A DNA stretch of 64,000 nt from Sporopachydermia quercuum (lineage: Eukaryota; Ascomycota; Sporopachydermiomycetes; Sporopachydermiales; Sporopachydermiaceae): contig BCGN01000006.1 of NCBI GenBank assembly GCA_001599295.1, positions 1,351,463-1,415,462 of the forward strand, given 5' to 3'. Within the stretch, counting starts at the first letter, position 1. The number at the start of each line of letters is the position of its first letter. The notes beneath the pieces were generated by a model, which was given only the letters and a program-made list of their open reading frames with translations, made no database searches and had not been told where the DNA came from. Of the stretch, positions 21,476-33,895 are shown piece after piece. The translations under genes and the position numbers were made by a program.

Positions 21476-23177
21476 TTTATAATCTCTAAATCAATCTGAT
21501 AACAAACATCCACAAGGACACATGACGTGATATTCAATGTCTCCAGTTGTATCGAGGGCAACAACTATACGGCGATTCAAAGACCCAATCGTTTCTTCAT
21601 CAATCAAGTAAGATGATTAAGTGATGGATCACTAAAAATAGTCACCGAACTTGAACAATACTTGTTACTATAAAAACAACGCAATGATGGAGTACCAATC
21701 AGAATAGGTGGGGTTTGAATGGTATTCAATACCAAGACAGCGGGGTGCAACACTGTTTCACCAAATTAAAGTTCTCCAGATTGAAGTATTCGTGTTTCTT
21801 ATGATGCTGTTCTTTGCTTTAAGATGTATAATGAGAGCAGATTTTATTATATTGTTCCACATCCTCTTGTTTATTTAATCTCCCTGTTAACGAGAAGACA
21901 ATGTACGATTTCTACAATCAAATTAGGCAGGATTAAGGGTTACGTGATCTTTAATTATTTAGGAGTAAGACAACACCCGTTACCCTTCTACACTTACGAG
22001 TTTGTCTGAGGGCGTTTAGGGGCCTGTTGTAGGGGATAGGAACAAAAGAGATATCGATGGTGAGAAATAATTTTTATGTAGAAATTTGACATAAAAATTG
22101 TAATGAGAGGCTATATCTTAAACTGAACTTTTATTCGCAAATTTATATGATTGGAATATTGGACCTTTCATCAACAATCCAATTTGTGGAATAGGCAAAC
22201 AAAAGACTCTCAGTATATACTTAGCATGTGACAGTTAAAGATGCGTTCGTTGTTCAGACCCACAAAAACACTAAAAAAAAAGAATGCTATCAACTTGGAA
22301 TAACATCAACATAGAGCTACTTTGTAGATATTTTTCAAAAATATACGTAACTTATAAAATCTAGANCTCTCCACACATTCAACTCCCGACAAATTTAACA
22401 CTTTGACAGCTCATTCTATCCCGCAAATCAACCCATATATTTTCCCCAATGTTCCACTCTCCAGACTTCCCCATAATTATCTCTTCTATTCATCTCCATT
22501 TTGAGAGAGGGTAACTCTGATGATAACCTCTCACTCCAGTTTTGTCATATGTCTAGAATGGCACTTACAATAAATAAACAGAAATATTCACCTGTTCATC
22601 ACTTCAATATATACAGATCAATTGCTAAGAGTAGACTCATTTCTCGTTCATATTTCCTGAGCTTTATCACCAAAGAGAAAAGTAGCTGACTAGGAGGAGG
22701 AGACACAATAGTTTCAGAGAAAATATCCCAGCTGTCTATAAACAGTTCGCCTTAAATACCCGGCATTGTCACTTACTACCAATCCTACAAACACACAAAT
22801 TATAAATAAATTCATACACTCAGAATCAGGCATATTATAAACAATCGTTGTATTTGTCTCAGCAATTGAAAAGCCACACTGCATAGCAGAATCGTGTTAC
22901 ATTATATCGACATTGCCTAAGAAACGTTGACAGAGAGCTCCGGTGCCAATCCAACTTTTAATCAGTCAGTTCTCGGGCACTACAGGAACAGGAAGTATGG
23001 CAGCTGTTTTTTCACAAGCACTATCGTCACCAGCATTATCATAACGACAAATATCAAAACTCGAGCAAGCAGAAATTTGTACCAACAAACTCAATAAAGC
23101 CCTTCCTTTCTAAAACCACCTTTCTATAAGACCAGAATTCTGTTTATATACTTATTCCTACTGAAAGATTTCGTCAG
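21476..23177. promoter_or_regulatory. Divergent intergenic region PAN3/CEG1
   Basis: About 1.7 kb separating two divergent genes. Short open frames (60-90 codons) show no family resemblance. No tRNA, hairpin or repeat of note was found. Confidence 0.35.
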
Positions 23178-25257
23178 ATGCCTCATAGCTCAACTCCAGA
23201 TATTCCAGGCACCAAAGTGGTGATTCCGGATTATCTTGAGTTTTTACAAGCAAAAGTTCGCGCTTTGCTTCATACGAAAAATCCAAATTCTTTTCCTGGT
23301 AAGTATTTCTTTAGCAATAAGAAAAGCATCAGAAATGACTGCTATATGAAGGATGAAAAAGAAAAAAAAAAAATTGAGTAAGAAGAAAGGTACCAGAAAA
23401 GAAGAAACAGAAGAAGCATATCAGGAATATTTCGTGTTAGAGTTAATTGAATTACAAGATAAATTCAATCCTGAGCTGTATTAGAATAGTAGAATTNATT
23501 CTTCTAGCGCTACAGTTCATATTTTTAGATTCATTCACAACATAATACTAACCGATTTCATAGGCTCACAACCAATTTCGTTCGAAAGGAAACATCTAAC
23601 TGGAAATCTAATGAAACATGAGTAAGTGTAATTGTGGAAGAACAATATACGGTGAATGAGAAGTAGTATTGGCAATACAATCCCTAAGCTGAAAGCATTA
23701 AGACAAAATGCATTGCTGTACTGTGATTTATTGTGTTGTCCTTTGATGTTTTTTATCATCTCCATTTCACTACTAACATAATACTCTCTAGCTACTTTGT
23801 ATGCGAAAAGTCCGATGGGCTCCGGTGTCTCCTTTACCTTGCAGTTATTGATGGGGAGGAAAAATGTTTTTTTGTAAGTATTGAATTATGGTTAGTACCT
23901 TTGATATCTACACTATTCTAACACCTTGCATTAGATAACTAGAACGAACGAGTACTATGAAGTAACCGGAATGCATTTCCCAGAACCTGACGACCGAACC
24001 TCACCTCATGACGGAACGATTTTAGATGGGGAGCTTGTATATGATCGTATAGACAACAATGATATAATGCAAGACCTTCGGTTTCTCATATTTGACTGTT
24101 TGTCTCATAAAAGGAAGCCTATCATTACCAAAAACATCTTCGGAAGACTTGGATACGCCAAAGAATTTGTATACAAGCCTTATGCTAAATTATGCCATGA
24201 GTTCCCTGAAGATACGGAATTGTTTCCTTTCAAGCTCGTACTGAAAGAAATGCAGTTTTCTTATAAGCTGGATCACGTTTTCTCGGATATTTTACCGAAC
24301 CTGCGGCACGGAAGTGATGGGTTGATTTTCACATGTTGTGAAACTCCGTATGTCTTCGGAACGGATGAGACTTTGTTGAAATGGAAACCAGCTGAGGAAA
24401 ACTCTATTGATTTCAAGATGCAATTGAACTTCGAACAAGTTCCGGTTGATTTCGACAGTGAGACCAATTCCGATCCGGAATCGGAAGAGAACTCTAAGAA
24501 ATCTGGGAAACAGGAAAAGATAAGTAGAAGTGGAAGGTATTATTTGGACTATGACAGTAAACCAGAATTCATACTGCTGGAGAACATGGGTCAAGGAGAA
24601 TATGAACCGTTTGGTGAAATGTATGTAACTGAAGAAGAATGGGAGAAATTCAAGCAGTTAGGAGAACCTTTACAGCATAGAATCATTGAGGTGTACCGTA
24701 GCAAAGAGCATCAGTGGAGGTTTCTTCGATTTCGGGATGATAAGGAAGATGGTAATTATGTTGATGTAGTTCGTAAGGTTCTACGCAGTATTGATGATAG
24801 TGTCAGTCGTGAAGAGTTGATTGGAATGGTACCGAGAATTCAGGAAGAATGGAAACGAAGGGCCGCACGAGGGTCAAGTGGAGCCAGTGGGGTGAAACCG
24901 GGAGTTCAAGGAGCTCGGCACGAAGAGGAATCTCGGAAACGGAAGCCCAGTTTAAGCAGCGGCAGAGGAATCAACAGCGGAACCGGAAATACTGATAGAT
25001 CTCTTCCTAAAAAGGGAACAAACCCAGAACAGGAAGCTAAAAGACAGAAAATAGACAATGCTGAACAGACAGAAGAATCTTCGGAACAGTCCGGAGCAAA
25101 GAGTGCTACTAAGCCAGCACGAAGAGTATTTGATTCAAGAGCTGATGATGATTATAATACTAGTAGTAACAATAAGTATAATGACGAAGATTATGATGAG
25201 GATGAACAGCCGGAATATTCCAGACCTGTTGATGAAGACTATGATGATGAAGCCTAA
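23178..25257 (+). CDS. CEG1: mRNA-capping enzyme guanylyltransferase subunit
   Basis: Transfers GMP from GTP to the diphosphate 5' end of nascent RNA polymerase II transcripts. Four exons join in phase to 527 residues: 23178-23298, 23564-23621, 23792-23873 and 23935-25257. Introns carry GTAAGT donors and TACTAAC or TTCTAAC branch points. The nucleotidyltransferase motif I is EKSDGLR with the GMP-accepting Lys66. Motif III (LDGELVYD…LIFDCL), motif IV (SDGLIFT) and motif V (LKWKPAEENSIDFK) are also present. The OB-fold with the RFRDDK box follows. The C-terminal ~110 residues are disordered and end in a strongly acidic Asp/Glu/Tyr tail, longer than in S. cerevisiae. No triphosphatase domain is fused, as is usual in yeasts. 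Confidence 0.96.
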
Positions 25258-26768
25258 TAGATAGACAACACTGTAACAACTTTTCAAGATGGAATGGATC
25301 TTTTAATTAATGTATAAATGTTTATATACATTGTATTATTTGTATTATAAAAAATGATTTAGCATATGGTATATTATGTATTGGATTTATCACAAGGATA
25401 AACTATTAAATATGATCATGTTTCGACTCTTACTATGATTTTCCCAACATATGACATAAGAGTATACTGGCATAACCATGAGGTGACGGGTTTAATTGAT
25501 AATACAATAGGAGATGTATAAACAGCAATTGTTCTTCAAATTCAAAAAAAGAAGCATGTGTTAAGGAAGCCTACCTTGCTCTTTGGTCACCTAGGTAATT
25601 TCAGTTACTATTATAATATTATGATGTTAGTATATAAAAATTCATGAATTGACCGTTAAATACTTGTATGTTAGTTCATTCTTGGAGATAAATAATTTTA
25701 GAGTACCCACAAAACTTGAAAGATCCAAAAAATAGNCAGCTATTATTCCAAGAGAATTACCTCTTAGAACCTACCAGGCATCATTACCGCCGGGCAACTC
25801 TGCTGAAAGAAGACAGACTTTTCCATCAACAAAAAGTCTATACTATGATTTGTCTTCAGTAANTGGAATTGGTGTTTAAAGCATACGGAGTGTTATGTAA
25901 CTCAGCAGATCTCCTTATTTAAAAGATTCAAACCGGTAGGTTGAGGATATTATATTCGAATTAAGAGACTTTATATGCTAAGGTGTTTGCAGTGATCTGA
26001 GAAATGTGAGTGAACCTATCCTTGATTCATGACAGTTCGTTTGTCTCCACGTTAGTTTGTCTCCACGTTACAATAGAAATGTCATAAGATCCACAGGTGA
26101 TTTTCCTTGCACTTAATAGGATGGACCGTCTGGAGAAAGCTTTTACTATGAAGTATTTCTCTCATTCGCCTTTCATTCAGTGGCGAGTCAGAGCAATTTT
26201 GAAAAAAAATCTCTCTATTGGGTCTCACTAATTCCAAGTACACTCACAACACATGAAGCTGTCATAATAATCATATCATACCCTTCAATTGAATTATGAA
26301 AACAATTCTATAGCTTAAAAGAGAATTTATAATGGCTCAATGGATATGTACTTTTCAAATAACTTCGTTACAATAATAGTTTTCTCTGTTCTTCTTCATT
26401 CCTACATAGGATATTTTCACTTTAACCTCGAAACCTTTAAAAATAATTAAGCTATTATGTAATCATAAATCTAATTAAGACTTCAGCTCCTCCTCCCATT
26501 TTGAGACAAATGAAAAATAATTCAATGGTCACCCTACTGTCAATTGTGACGGGTCAAAATGGCAGGTAATTTGTTTCCTATTAATGGATGATCCGAATCG
26601 AATGTGAACCATACATAATCTTTCATTATAACCTAACAGAAACATCTCATCAATTGATCAAACTTTACAACTTAAGGGAGTTTGAATAGAACCGTGGACA
26701 ATCCAATTGGCCCTCAAACGGTGATTAATTTAACTAGATTACCCGAATTTGCCTCAGGTAGTATCACA
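25258..26768. other. Intergenic region CEG1-CBC1
   Basis: Contains the 3' flank of CEG1 and the promoter of CBC1. A 16-bp unit (GTTTGTCTCCACGTTA) is exactly duplicated in tandem at 26039-26070. No gene recognised. Confidence 0.4.
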
Positions 26769-29700
26769 ATGTCTGATTTTCAATCGGGATCCAAAAGAAG
26801 AAGAAGAGGTAAGTCGCCAGATGGAATACGATGGCATCAATTAGCAATGACGCTGGAGGAATTCCAAAGGGTCATAACAGAATTTAAAGTAACTAACAAT
26901 GTATTCAGATAGTGATGAAGGTGACTATAAACGTCCTCGGTTACCGCAGATAGTGGAAATAACCAAACGGTTGAGCAAAGATATCTGCGAGATTGGCGAG
27001 AGAGCCAATTTGAACCAAGTGATTGATTCAATTGAAGATGCAAGCAAACCGCTTGCTATTGAACTTGAAAACGAGGCAGGATTTCGACATAAAATTCTTC
27101 ATTCAATTTTTGCAGTTGTATGTGAACAACCACATAAAATTCATTATCTTGCAGCATTAGTTTTTGTTGCTCATGCAAGGAACCCTGTTGTTGGTAAGTA
27201 CGTGATTGAGTTTCTTCACTCTCGACTTCAGGAGTTGCTGGATGCTGAAATAGCCACAATTTCGACAGAAAAGAATGTAAATGAAGAGTTAAGGGATAGT
27301 TTAAAAGGTACAGGGTTAAGCAATGGAGTACCAGACGAGCCAGGTATTTGGAACAGGATAAAAGCAACGCTCAGATTTTTTTCAGTATTAAGGCCTCTTA
27401 TACAAGAGAAATGCTTGAGCAATATTTATCGACAATTATTTGAGTTGGCACTTAATCTTCAAGAATTACCCTATTTTGCAAACGAGCGCTGTGCTTTAGC
27501 TGAACTACTCTTCTATTCACTTGTTGTGGATCTGCCATATTTGGTAGTAGGAGCCAATGGTTCGGAAGCAGCAGCCAAAGTAGAAGCAAATGAACTCTGG
27601 GAACTTGCTAGGAAGTTTCGGTTAGAAGACAGTAAAGGAGCCGAATTACTACAAAGTTTTCCGGGATCGGAAGACGAAGTTCCATATAAGAACGAGAGTA
27701 TACTCTCATTAGCATTCAACGCTGTTGAGCGATTCGTCAATAATGAATGGGAAGGCTTGGAGTTTATTCCTACGTACAATGAAGAATTAAAGCCCATTAT
27801 TACCGAAATTCTATCCCGAAATGAGTCGGAATGTCAACCAGAAGAAGCAGGAATATTGTTTGGCCTTAAAACAGTCCATTTACCCATTTTTGCTCTTCCT
27901 TCAGCAGAATCGCTTGTAGAATACGCAACATTAACCCGCGCCACAGGCAGTGCCGACAGTTTATGGAAAACGCCCAGGTTCAATTTCCGGGTTTATCTCC
28001 CTCTTGAAATTGAAACTGTTCCTGCCCCACAGACTTATGAATCAGTGATATTTCATGATGTATGTGTAGACATAATAGTTTCTCTNGAATTCAACCGGAA
28101 AGAAGCTGCAAGACAATTAATGACACTTGATTTGTTCTTTTCACCTGGAGTTTTCGCAGCTCCAGGTATTTCCATTGACAAGCTAAAGGAACTTGTTACT
28201 CGATCAGAAGAAGCAGAAATGAATTTAGATCCTGAGGATGGTGACGAAAACTCCAGCTTATCGAACAGACCTAAAAGAAAGGTCCCCACATGGAAAATTG
28301 AAGATTTGGCCGTTGAATCTGTATTAGGATTACTATTTAATCTACCTCATCAGGCACATCCTCCTGTGTATTATATTGCATTATTGATCGAATGCTGCGA
28401 AAAGGCATCACAAGCCATTGCGCCTGTGTTTGGCCGAGCAATCAGATTTTTCTATGCTAATCTTCCAGCTATGGACTTTGAATCGTCGTATAGGTTTCTT
28501 GATTGGTTCTCACTGCAATTATGCAACTTTGGTTTTACCTGGAAATGGAAAGAATGGGTTGATGAGTTAGACGAATTACTTAATGAGGACAATGATTTGC
28601 CTGAATGGGAAAAAGTGAATAACAAGTTCAATCCAAAAGCAGTATTTGCCCGAGAATTAATTTGTAAGGAAATTGCTCTTAGTTCCGAGGATGAAATCCG
28701 AGTGTCTTTACAATTGGTGCCACAGTTGTTTAGCCTGTTGGATGTTTCATTACTTGATTCAGGATCAGTAGGGGCTTATGATGTTGAAGTTTATGGAATA
28801 AAAGCTTTCGAAGAAGCAAGAGTTGCGCAGGACAGTCTAGAAAACGATACTAAGTCTGAAAACGAGGTTGATGATACGCCTGAAAACGACTCTAAGAAAG
28901 AAACCCAGATCTTAAGCGTTAGAGCATTGTCAGCGTCAAGTATCCTCTCCGAAAAATCTACCGAGATTCTCCAATTATTCCAATCACAAGCAAACAAAGA
29001 AAAAATTCAGGAGACTCTTAAATCAGTTAAGTTGACTTGGGGTTCGACCGATGAACTCGCTGGCTTACAAATTAACAGAGTTATTCTTGATGTCTTCACT
29101 CAAATCATATGTTATTCTGGTAGTAGATCTTTATCACATGTTGATCATCTAATCAATAAACACAGGGAGGTTCTATTGACATTAATCAAAGACTGTGAGG
29201 AGACGTCAGGTTCACAGTACATAATTTCTGCTGTATTGAGATTTTGGAATAATAAACCATTTGTTGGGGTTGCTATTGCTCAAATGTTGGTTAATTATGA
29301 GATTATCAGCATTGGGTCATTTGCCAAATGGTTGATTGATCATGAGAATCATTTAGTAGTTTCAACGGGATATGGATATGATTATTTGTTAAGATGTCTA
29401 GATGATTTAGCTGAGAGTTCTTTTGAGCATGAAACCGTGATAGTAAAACCAAAAGCACAAGGAGAAGGTGAAGCTGATGGAGAAGGTGAAGGTGAAGTGG
29501 AGGTTGATGGAACAAATGGAACAAATGGAACAAACGGAACAAACGGAACGAAGGGAACGAAGGGAAACTCTGAGAAAGCAGGCGTTGTCATGGCTGATAT
29601 TGTTAAACAGCTTATTACTAAGTTGCAAGAAACAAAAAGATCATGGGATGTTTTACCTGTAGGTGAAAAAGATATTGTTAACTGGATCTCTTGGAGATAT

Positions 29701-29865
29701 ACTCGATTGATTAGGTCATTACTAAGAAGATATGCGCCGGTGTTCGATTCCGAAGAGTCAATTACTAGTTTAGATTCTTTTATGCAAGAAGAAATCCTTG
29801 AAGAAGGAGTGAGACTAATTATTCAAGAAGATTTGACTTTACTCAAAGGAATGAATAGTTATTGA
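26769..29865 (+). CDS. CBC1: Nuclear cap-binding complex large subunit CBP80
   Basis: Large subunit (yeast Sto1/Cbc1) of the complex that binds the m7G cap in the nucleus with Cbp20. It supports splicing, export and quality control. Exon 1 (26769-26808) encodes MSDFQSGSKRRRR and is joined to 26909-29865 by a 100-nt intron with GTAAGT and a TAACTAAC branch site 12 nt before the acceptor. The S. cerevisiae gene also has an intron near its start. The 998-residue product has the basic N-terminal nuclear signal, then MIF4G-type helical repeats. The C-terminal domain is interrupted by an acidic Gly-Glu stretch and a Gly-Thr-Asn repeat near residue 880. One N at 28086 leaves a residue undetermined. 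Confidence 0.94.
29509..29562 (+). repeat. In-frame 9-bp microsatellite (Gly-Thr-Asn/Lys)6
   Basis: Six units of GGAACAAAT and close variants inside CBC1 encode Gly-Thr-Asn four times and Gly-Thr-Lys twice. A GEGEADGEGEGE stretch coded by hexamer-like repeats directly precedes it. Its length should be polymorphic between strains. Confidence 0.85.
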
Positions 29866-30539
29866 GAGTATTAAAAGGCTTTGAGAAGTTAGAGAATCAA
29901 TAATAGCTACTGTAGATAACAGATGAAAAATGGTTGATTGTATTATGTACTAATAATTAATAATAATTATAGAAATAAAAAGATGATATTGAGTCCAAGA
30001 CTATTTGGAGTAGAACCAGTAGATGGATTTATGGAGTCCAAGTTTACGCTATGATCATTATATCTAGGCGATTCATTGTCTGACATCAAATAATTCATCA
30101 TACGAACATAATGAATAGCTGAATCGTCAATGCAGTTCTTATTATTTGTTCTTATCTCTTGTTTTTTTTCTTTTGTCTTTAGATATATAGTTAACTTATT
30201 ACTCGCTAAAAGGGATTTTCCGTGCTATTCACAATAAAATGGCTCCGTTACTTACCTTCTGACTTAATTTGATGTTTGAGAGGAAAGCCTAAAGCGTCTC
30301 AGTAAGTCCAAACGCAAATTCGAAGCCTTTCCCAAAATCATGGTGAATATTTCTTCCCAGAATTATCTGCATCTGCATAATTATATAGCTGAGCAGACAC
30401 CAGCGCTTCTTATCGTAAAAGATGAGTCATTCAAATTTCCCAATACACGAATTCTGGCTAATTAACTAGAACTGTTTCTTAATACTTCTTTCCGTATTTC
30501 TGACATTTCCATTTTCCCATTTCCCATTTGTTTACCAAC
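29866..30539. other. Convergent intergenic region
   Basis: Between the 3' ends of CBC1 and the Zn2Cys6 regulator. On the minus strand an isolated AGGTAAGT donor-like sequence occurs near 30255, but no exon could be attached to it. Nothing else seen. Confidence 0.35.
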
Positions 30540-33011
30540 CTAACCCCAAGTAGTATCCCAAGCACCATCTTCAAATGAAGCAATCAAATTAAATGCAGAA
30601 TCTAAATTAAAGTCAACATCAAATATAACTTTTTCATTATCAATATTGATAGTTAAATCCAAATCGTTAAATACTCCTTTCATTCTATCTCTATCCTTAT
30701 CCAAATTTTGCCCATTATCATCTTTATTATTTCCATATGCGCTTTCTTTACTGTTGTTTTCTTCAGCTACACTGCCCACTCTTTCTATAACAGCCTCACT
30801 TAGCTTCCTCATTATTCCACAGCAAATTTTGACGATTTTGCTGAACTCTTCGCTTTGCTGTAGTATATTTATGCAGGTGTTACATTTCTCTTGTATATCA
30901 TCAACAGACGCCTTCCTAGCTAGAAATTCACATTTAAATATCGAGTAGTTGTTCAATATAGAAGTAATAAATAACGTACTGATACTTAGGATTCTATATG
31001 TTAGTTTCTTTTGCTGGGCCAATTGATTAAAAATATCAATGATTGTACCAGTTGAGTTATATAGGATGATGTAATCATCAACACTTGGTGTGCAAAACCA
31101 AACATTCGGTTTGTGGAGCAATGTAAGCGCTTGATAATAAAGTAACGATAAATATAGCTCACAAAAATTTGAACGGTTGCTAATTTTGCTGTGAAATACC
31201 AAAGCTTCGTTGTTGATGGCGTCAAGTTTTTGTTTCATCCGCTCTCTGCATTGTAGAATGAGAGATTTAAGTGATGAAGAATGAGATTGGGAAGAGGAAG
31301 AGGATAGGTTATTTGAGCTTGACGTAACTTTAGAAGTAGAATTAATTATGGAAGCCGTAGGTGATGTTGGAGAGGTTGTAGGAGAAATGAGATTATTAAT
31401 ATTTAATCTGGATCCAGCGTTTCTATCAAAGCGTATGTCAGATGTGTGATGGCTATAATTAGTACCTTGCAAAGATCCTCGATATTGAGAATAAGGCTGG
31501 GAATGAGTTGGTGGGTTTAATATTGATTCATCTAAAGTGCCTATCATTCCTGGATCAGTGGGTATGCCTTGCAGTGGCAAATCCGCGCTTGCATCTTGCT
31601 TCTCTTTCAACTCACCAACTATCTTCATTAACTCGGTGTCACTGACCGTATTAGAAAACAATAACTGCTTGATCTCAGAAACCACCCGACAGAACTTAAT
31701 GTACAATAGAGAGTACTCCTTTGTGTACACTGTTATTTCTGCCAGCCGCAAGTTATATCCGTCAGGAATGTTGCCAACAAATGCTTTTGAAACTGTGAAG
31801 TAACGTGTGGATATTGAATTCTCATCAATTAAATGCGGTCTTCCTATACATAAACAGATATACCTATCAAGCAAGTAACTGGCCCAAAAGATCCTTCTTC
31901 TAACATCAATTTCCATCTGATCATCAGAAGCTGTGATTTTCTTCTCATCATAATATTTCAGCTTTATAACCATTGAACACAGAATACTTGTGATGTTCCA
32001 TAGACCAGGGAAGCATGGTCTACATAATGCTATTTGACCTAACAATATCAAACTTTGCAATTGATAAGTTAAATCCATTTTATTGAAAAACTTTCTGTTC
32101 ATTTCTTCGGCAATGTTCAAATAATGATCACGTTTGGTACCTAACAGTTTTCCATCGTGCGATTCTAAGTTACTGCATGTCAGCGCTAATACTAAGAATA
32201 TAGAATAAAGCTCTTGGAAATCTTGTCGGCGATACTCAGTATCTATATTAGACGACCTTAATGTGTAAACATTGTGCAATCTGATGATGAATTCTTTATA
32301 GTCAAGTATGGGAAAGATTGGATATTCTAACTCAAAATAGATATCAACCAGTTGAACAGCCTGAGATTTTTCAGGTAATTGACGAAGATAATATCCAAGG
32401 AATTCTATTGGGATCATTGAGTGATCTGTATTGTTTGTCTCATTGCTACTACTAGCATCATCTACTTCTGTTATTTCTTTTTCAAGAGACTTGTACACAG
32501 AAGCACCATAACTAGCTATGTTTTCTAATGAGTTGTCAACATCTGCAGCATCTGCTATGGAACCGTCGCGATTACTGGCCCTTTCCATACTGGACGTCAC
32601 TCTTTGCAGATACTGAAATTCTGATTCAACCTCACGAAGCAATTTTCTCGATGGATTCTTTTGTTTACGTGAAGAGGTTTTGACATTATTTAACGCTACA
32701 TCATTCACGCAATCAACGGTATCAAACGCATTATCAATCAGTTCTTCATGGTTTGAGGAGTCTGCTGTAGTGGGAATCAGCTTATACATATTCTCCAAAA
32801 CTGTTTTCTGTTTGGTGATAATATCTCGTAATTCTGCATTTTCATCTTCCAGCTGAATTACATAATCTCTAGGCAATTCACGGCCAAAAAGTATGTTATC
32901 TTGAAGACAGGAAGCATTAGTACTTTCACAGAGCGAACATCGTGGAAAGTTAGCATCGCATTTTCGTTTCCTTCTCTTGCATCTTGTGCAAGCAGCAATT
33001 CCTTTGTTCAT
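30540..33011 (-). CDS. Zn2Cys6 transcription factor, PPR1/UaY-like
   Basis: A fungal binuclear zinc-cluster regulator of 823 residues. The six cysteines are at positions 8, 11, 18, 25, 28 and 35 (CTRCKRRKRKC then CSLC). The linker continues ELPRDYVIQLEDENAEL into a coiled coil (to about residue 90). This PR-x-(Y/F)-V-x-x-LE linker is seen in PPR1 and UaY, regulators of pyrimidine and purine utilisation. The fungal-specific transcription factor middle domain occupies roughly residues 200-450 (for example RRRIFWASYLLDRYICLCIGRP). A Ser-rich insertion and a helical region follow. The C-terminus is acidic and aromatic, like an activation domain. The next genes upstream are a nucleobase-type permease and an amidohydrolase, with CGG-N6-CCG palindromes nearby, so local control is plausible. 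Confidence 0.9.
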   Translation of the reverse strand: MNKGIAACTRCKRRKRKCDANFPRCSLCESTNASCLQDNILFGRELPRDYVIQLEDENAELRDIITKQKTVLENMYKLIPTTADSSNHEELIDNAFDTVDCVNDVALNNVKTSSRKQKNPSRKLLREVESEFQYLQRVTSSMERASNRDGSIADAADVDNSLENIASYGASVYKSLEKEITEVDDASSSNETNNTDHSMIPIEFLGYYLRQLPEKSQAVQLVDIYFELEYPIFPILDYKEFIIRLHNVYTLRSSNIDTEYRRQDFQELYSIFLVLALTCSNLESHDGKLLGTKRDHYLNIAEEMNRKFFNKMDLTYQLQSLILLGQIALCRPCFPGLWNITSILCSMVIKLKYYDEKKITASDDQMEIDVRRRIFWASYLLDRYICLCIGRPHLIDENSISTRYFTVSKAFVGNIPDGYNLRLAEITVYTKEYSLLYIKFCRVVSEIKQLLFSNTVSDTELMKIVGELKEKQDASADLPLQGIPTDPGMIGTLDESILNPPTHSQPYSQYRGSLQGTNYSHHTSDIRFDRNAGSRLNINNLISPTTSPTSPTASIINSTSKVTSSSNNLSSSSSQSHSSSLKSLILQCRERMKQKLDAINNEALVFHSKISNRSNFCELYLSLLYYQALTLLHKPNVWFCTPSVDDYIILYNSTGTIIDIFNQLAQQKKLTYRILSISTLFITSILNNYSIFKCEFLARKASVDDIQEKCNTCINILQQSEEFSKIVKICCGIMRKLSEAVIERVGSVAEENNSKESAYGNNKDDNGQNLDKDRDRMKGVFNDLDLTINIDNEKVIFDVDFNLDSAFNLIASFEDGAWDTTWG

Positions 33012-33895
33012 GATATAGTTAGTAAGAACAAATGAAGCCGCTTATCTTATGGTAGATTTGTCATAGGTAAACGTTAGATAATCACCCGTAAATCCTGGTA
33101 TATCATAGTTGATCATAGTTCTTTCTTATATCATAACAGTATCAACCTTAATAATTTAGCGGTATCTTCCTTATTGGATAATTCAGTGCGCCAAATCAGA
33201 ACTTGTTGCTACTATGATAGGTATTCGGTTCCTCTCTGTAGATGATGTGAAGCAACTTTATCAACTCAACAAACTATTGCTGCACTTTATGCATAGATGG
33301 GCGACATGTGCAATAGGCTTATCATAGCTTACTCAATTACAATCGGATCATGATTGTTTACTGGTTGTCGAATGGTTAGCTATAAATCAATAACCAATTT
33401 GGAAGTATTTTGCTTAGTATCATCCTCAATCAGTGATTTCTACTGTCAATCATTTGTTATCAGAAAGACTACAGGCGGGAATTCCCGCGATCTTCGATAG
33501 ATAACGTTAGACTGTTGTAAGGTGGGTCCTTCCTCTAACAATCGTAGTAAGCTGACCCTGTAATCGGACAACCATTACAATCATTTAAATCGGAAAGCAA
33601 TGGAGAAGGGTCTTAAGAGTATAAGGTTAACACAAAATGAAATAATTCAAAGGGCTCTAACTATGAATAAGTTCAATCCAAATCTTAAATTAAAAATGAT
33701 ATGAGAAAAGATACCCAATCAACATCAACAATATGATAGGAAGAATGAAATATAATAATGCTAGTAACGATGTAGAATATCATTAGTGTCTACTATTGAA
33801 GGCTTATTGATCACATATTATCTATGAAAGTTCTATTGCTATTCTATTAAGTAAAAGAAGAAAGATTGTACAAGCATACATCAAATTAATGATGG
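33012..33895. promoter_or_regulatory. Promoter of the Zn2Cys6 regulator
   Basis: 884 bp between the regulator start and the permease stop, both on the minus strand. The main feature is the 14-bp perfect palindrome at 33475-33488, listed separately. Nothing coding recognised. Confidence 0.4.
33475..33488. promoter_or_regulatory. Palindrome GCGG-GAATTC-CCGC (CGG-N6-CCG)
   Basis: A perfect 14-bp palindrome with CGG half-sites six bases apart, the spacing bound by PPR1- and UaY-type zinc-cluster dimers. It lies ~465 bp upstream of the regulator's own start, consistent with autoregulation. Confidence 0.5.

Noticed and set aside
25082-25093. CGG-N6-CCG in CEG1
   Set aside because: It is inside coding sequence, lacks the flanking G/C of the other sites, and about two exact CGG-N6-CCG are expected by chance in 64 kb.
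29382-29591. Minus-strand repetitive Val-Pro-Phe protein
   Set aside because: An antisense translation of the CBC1 microsatellite.
30240-30262. U1 snRNA 5' end (ACTTACCTT)
   Set aside because: Only the donor-complementary nonamer matches; the downstream sequence does not resemble U1.
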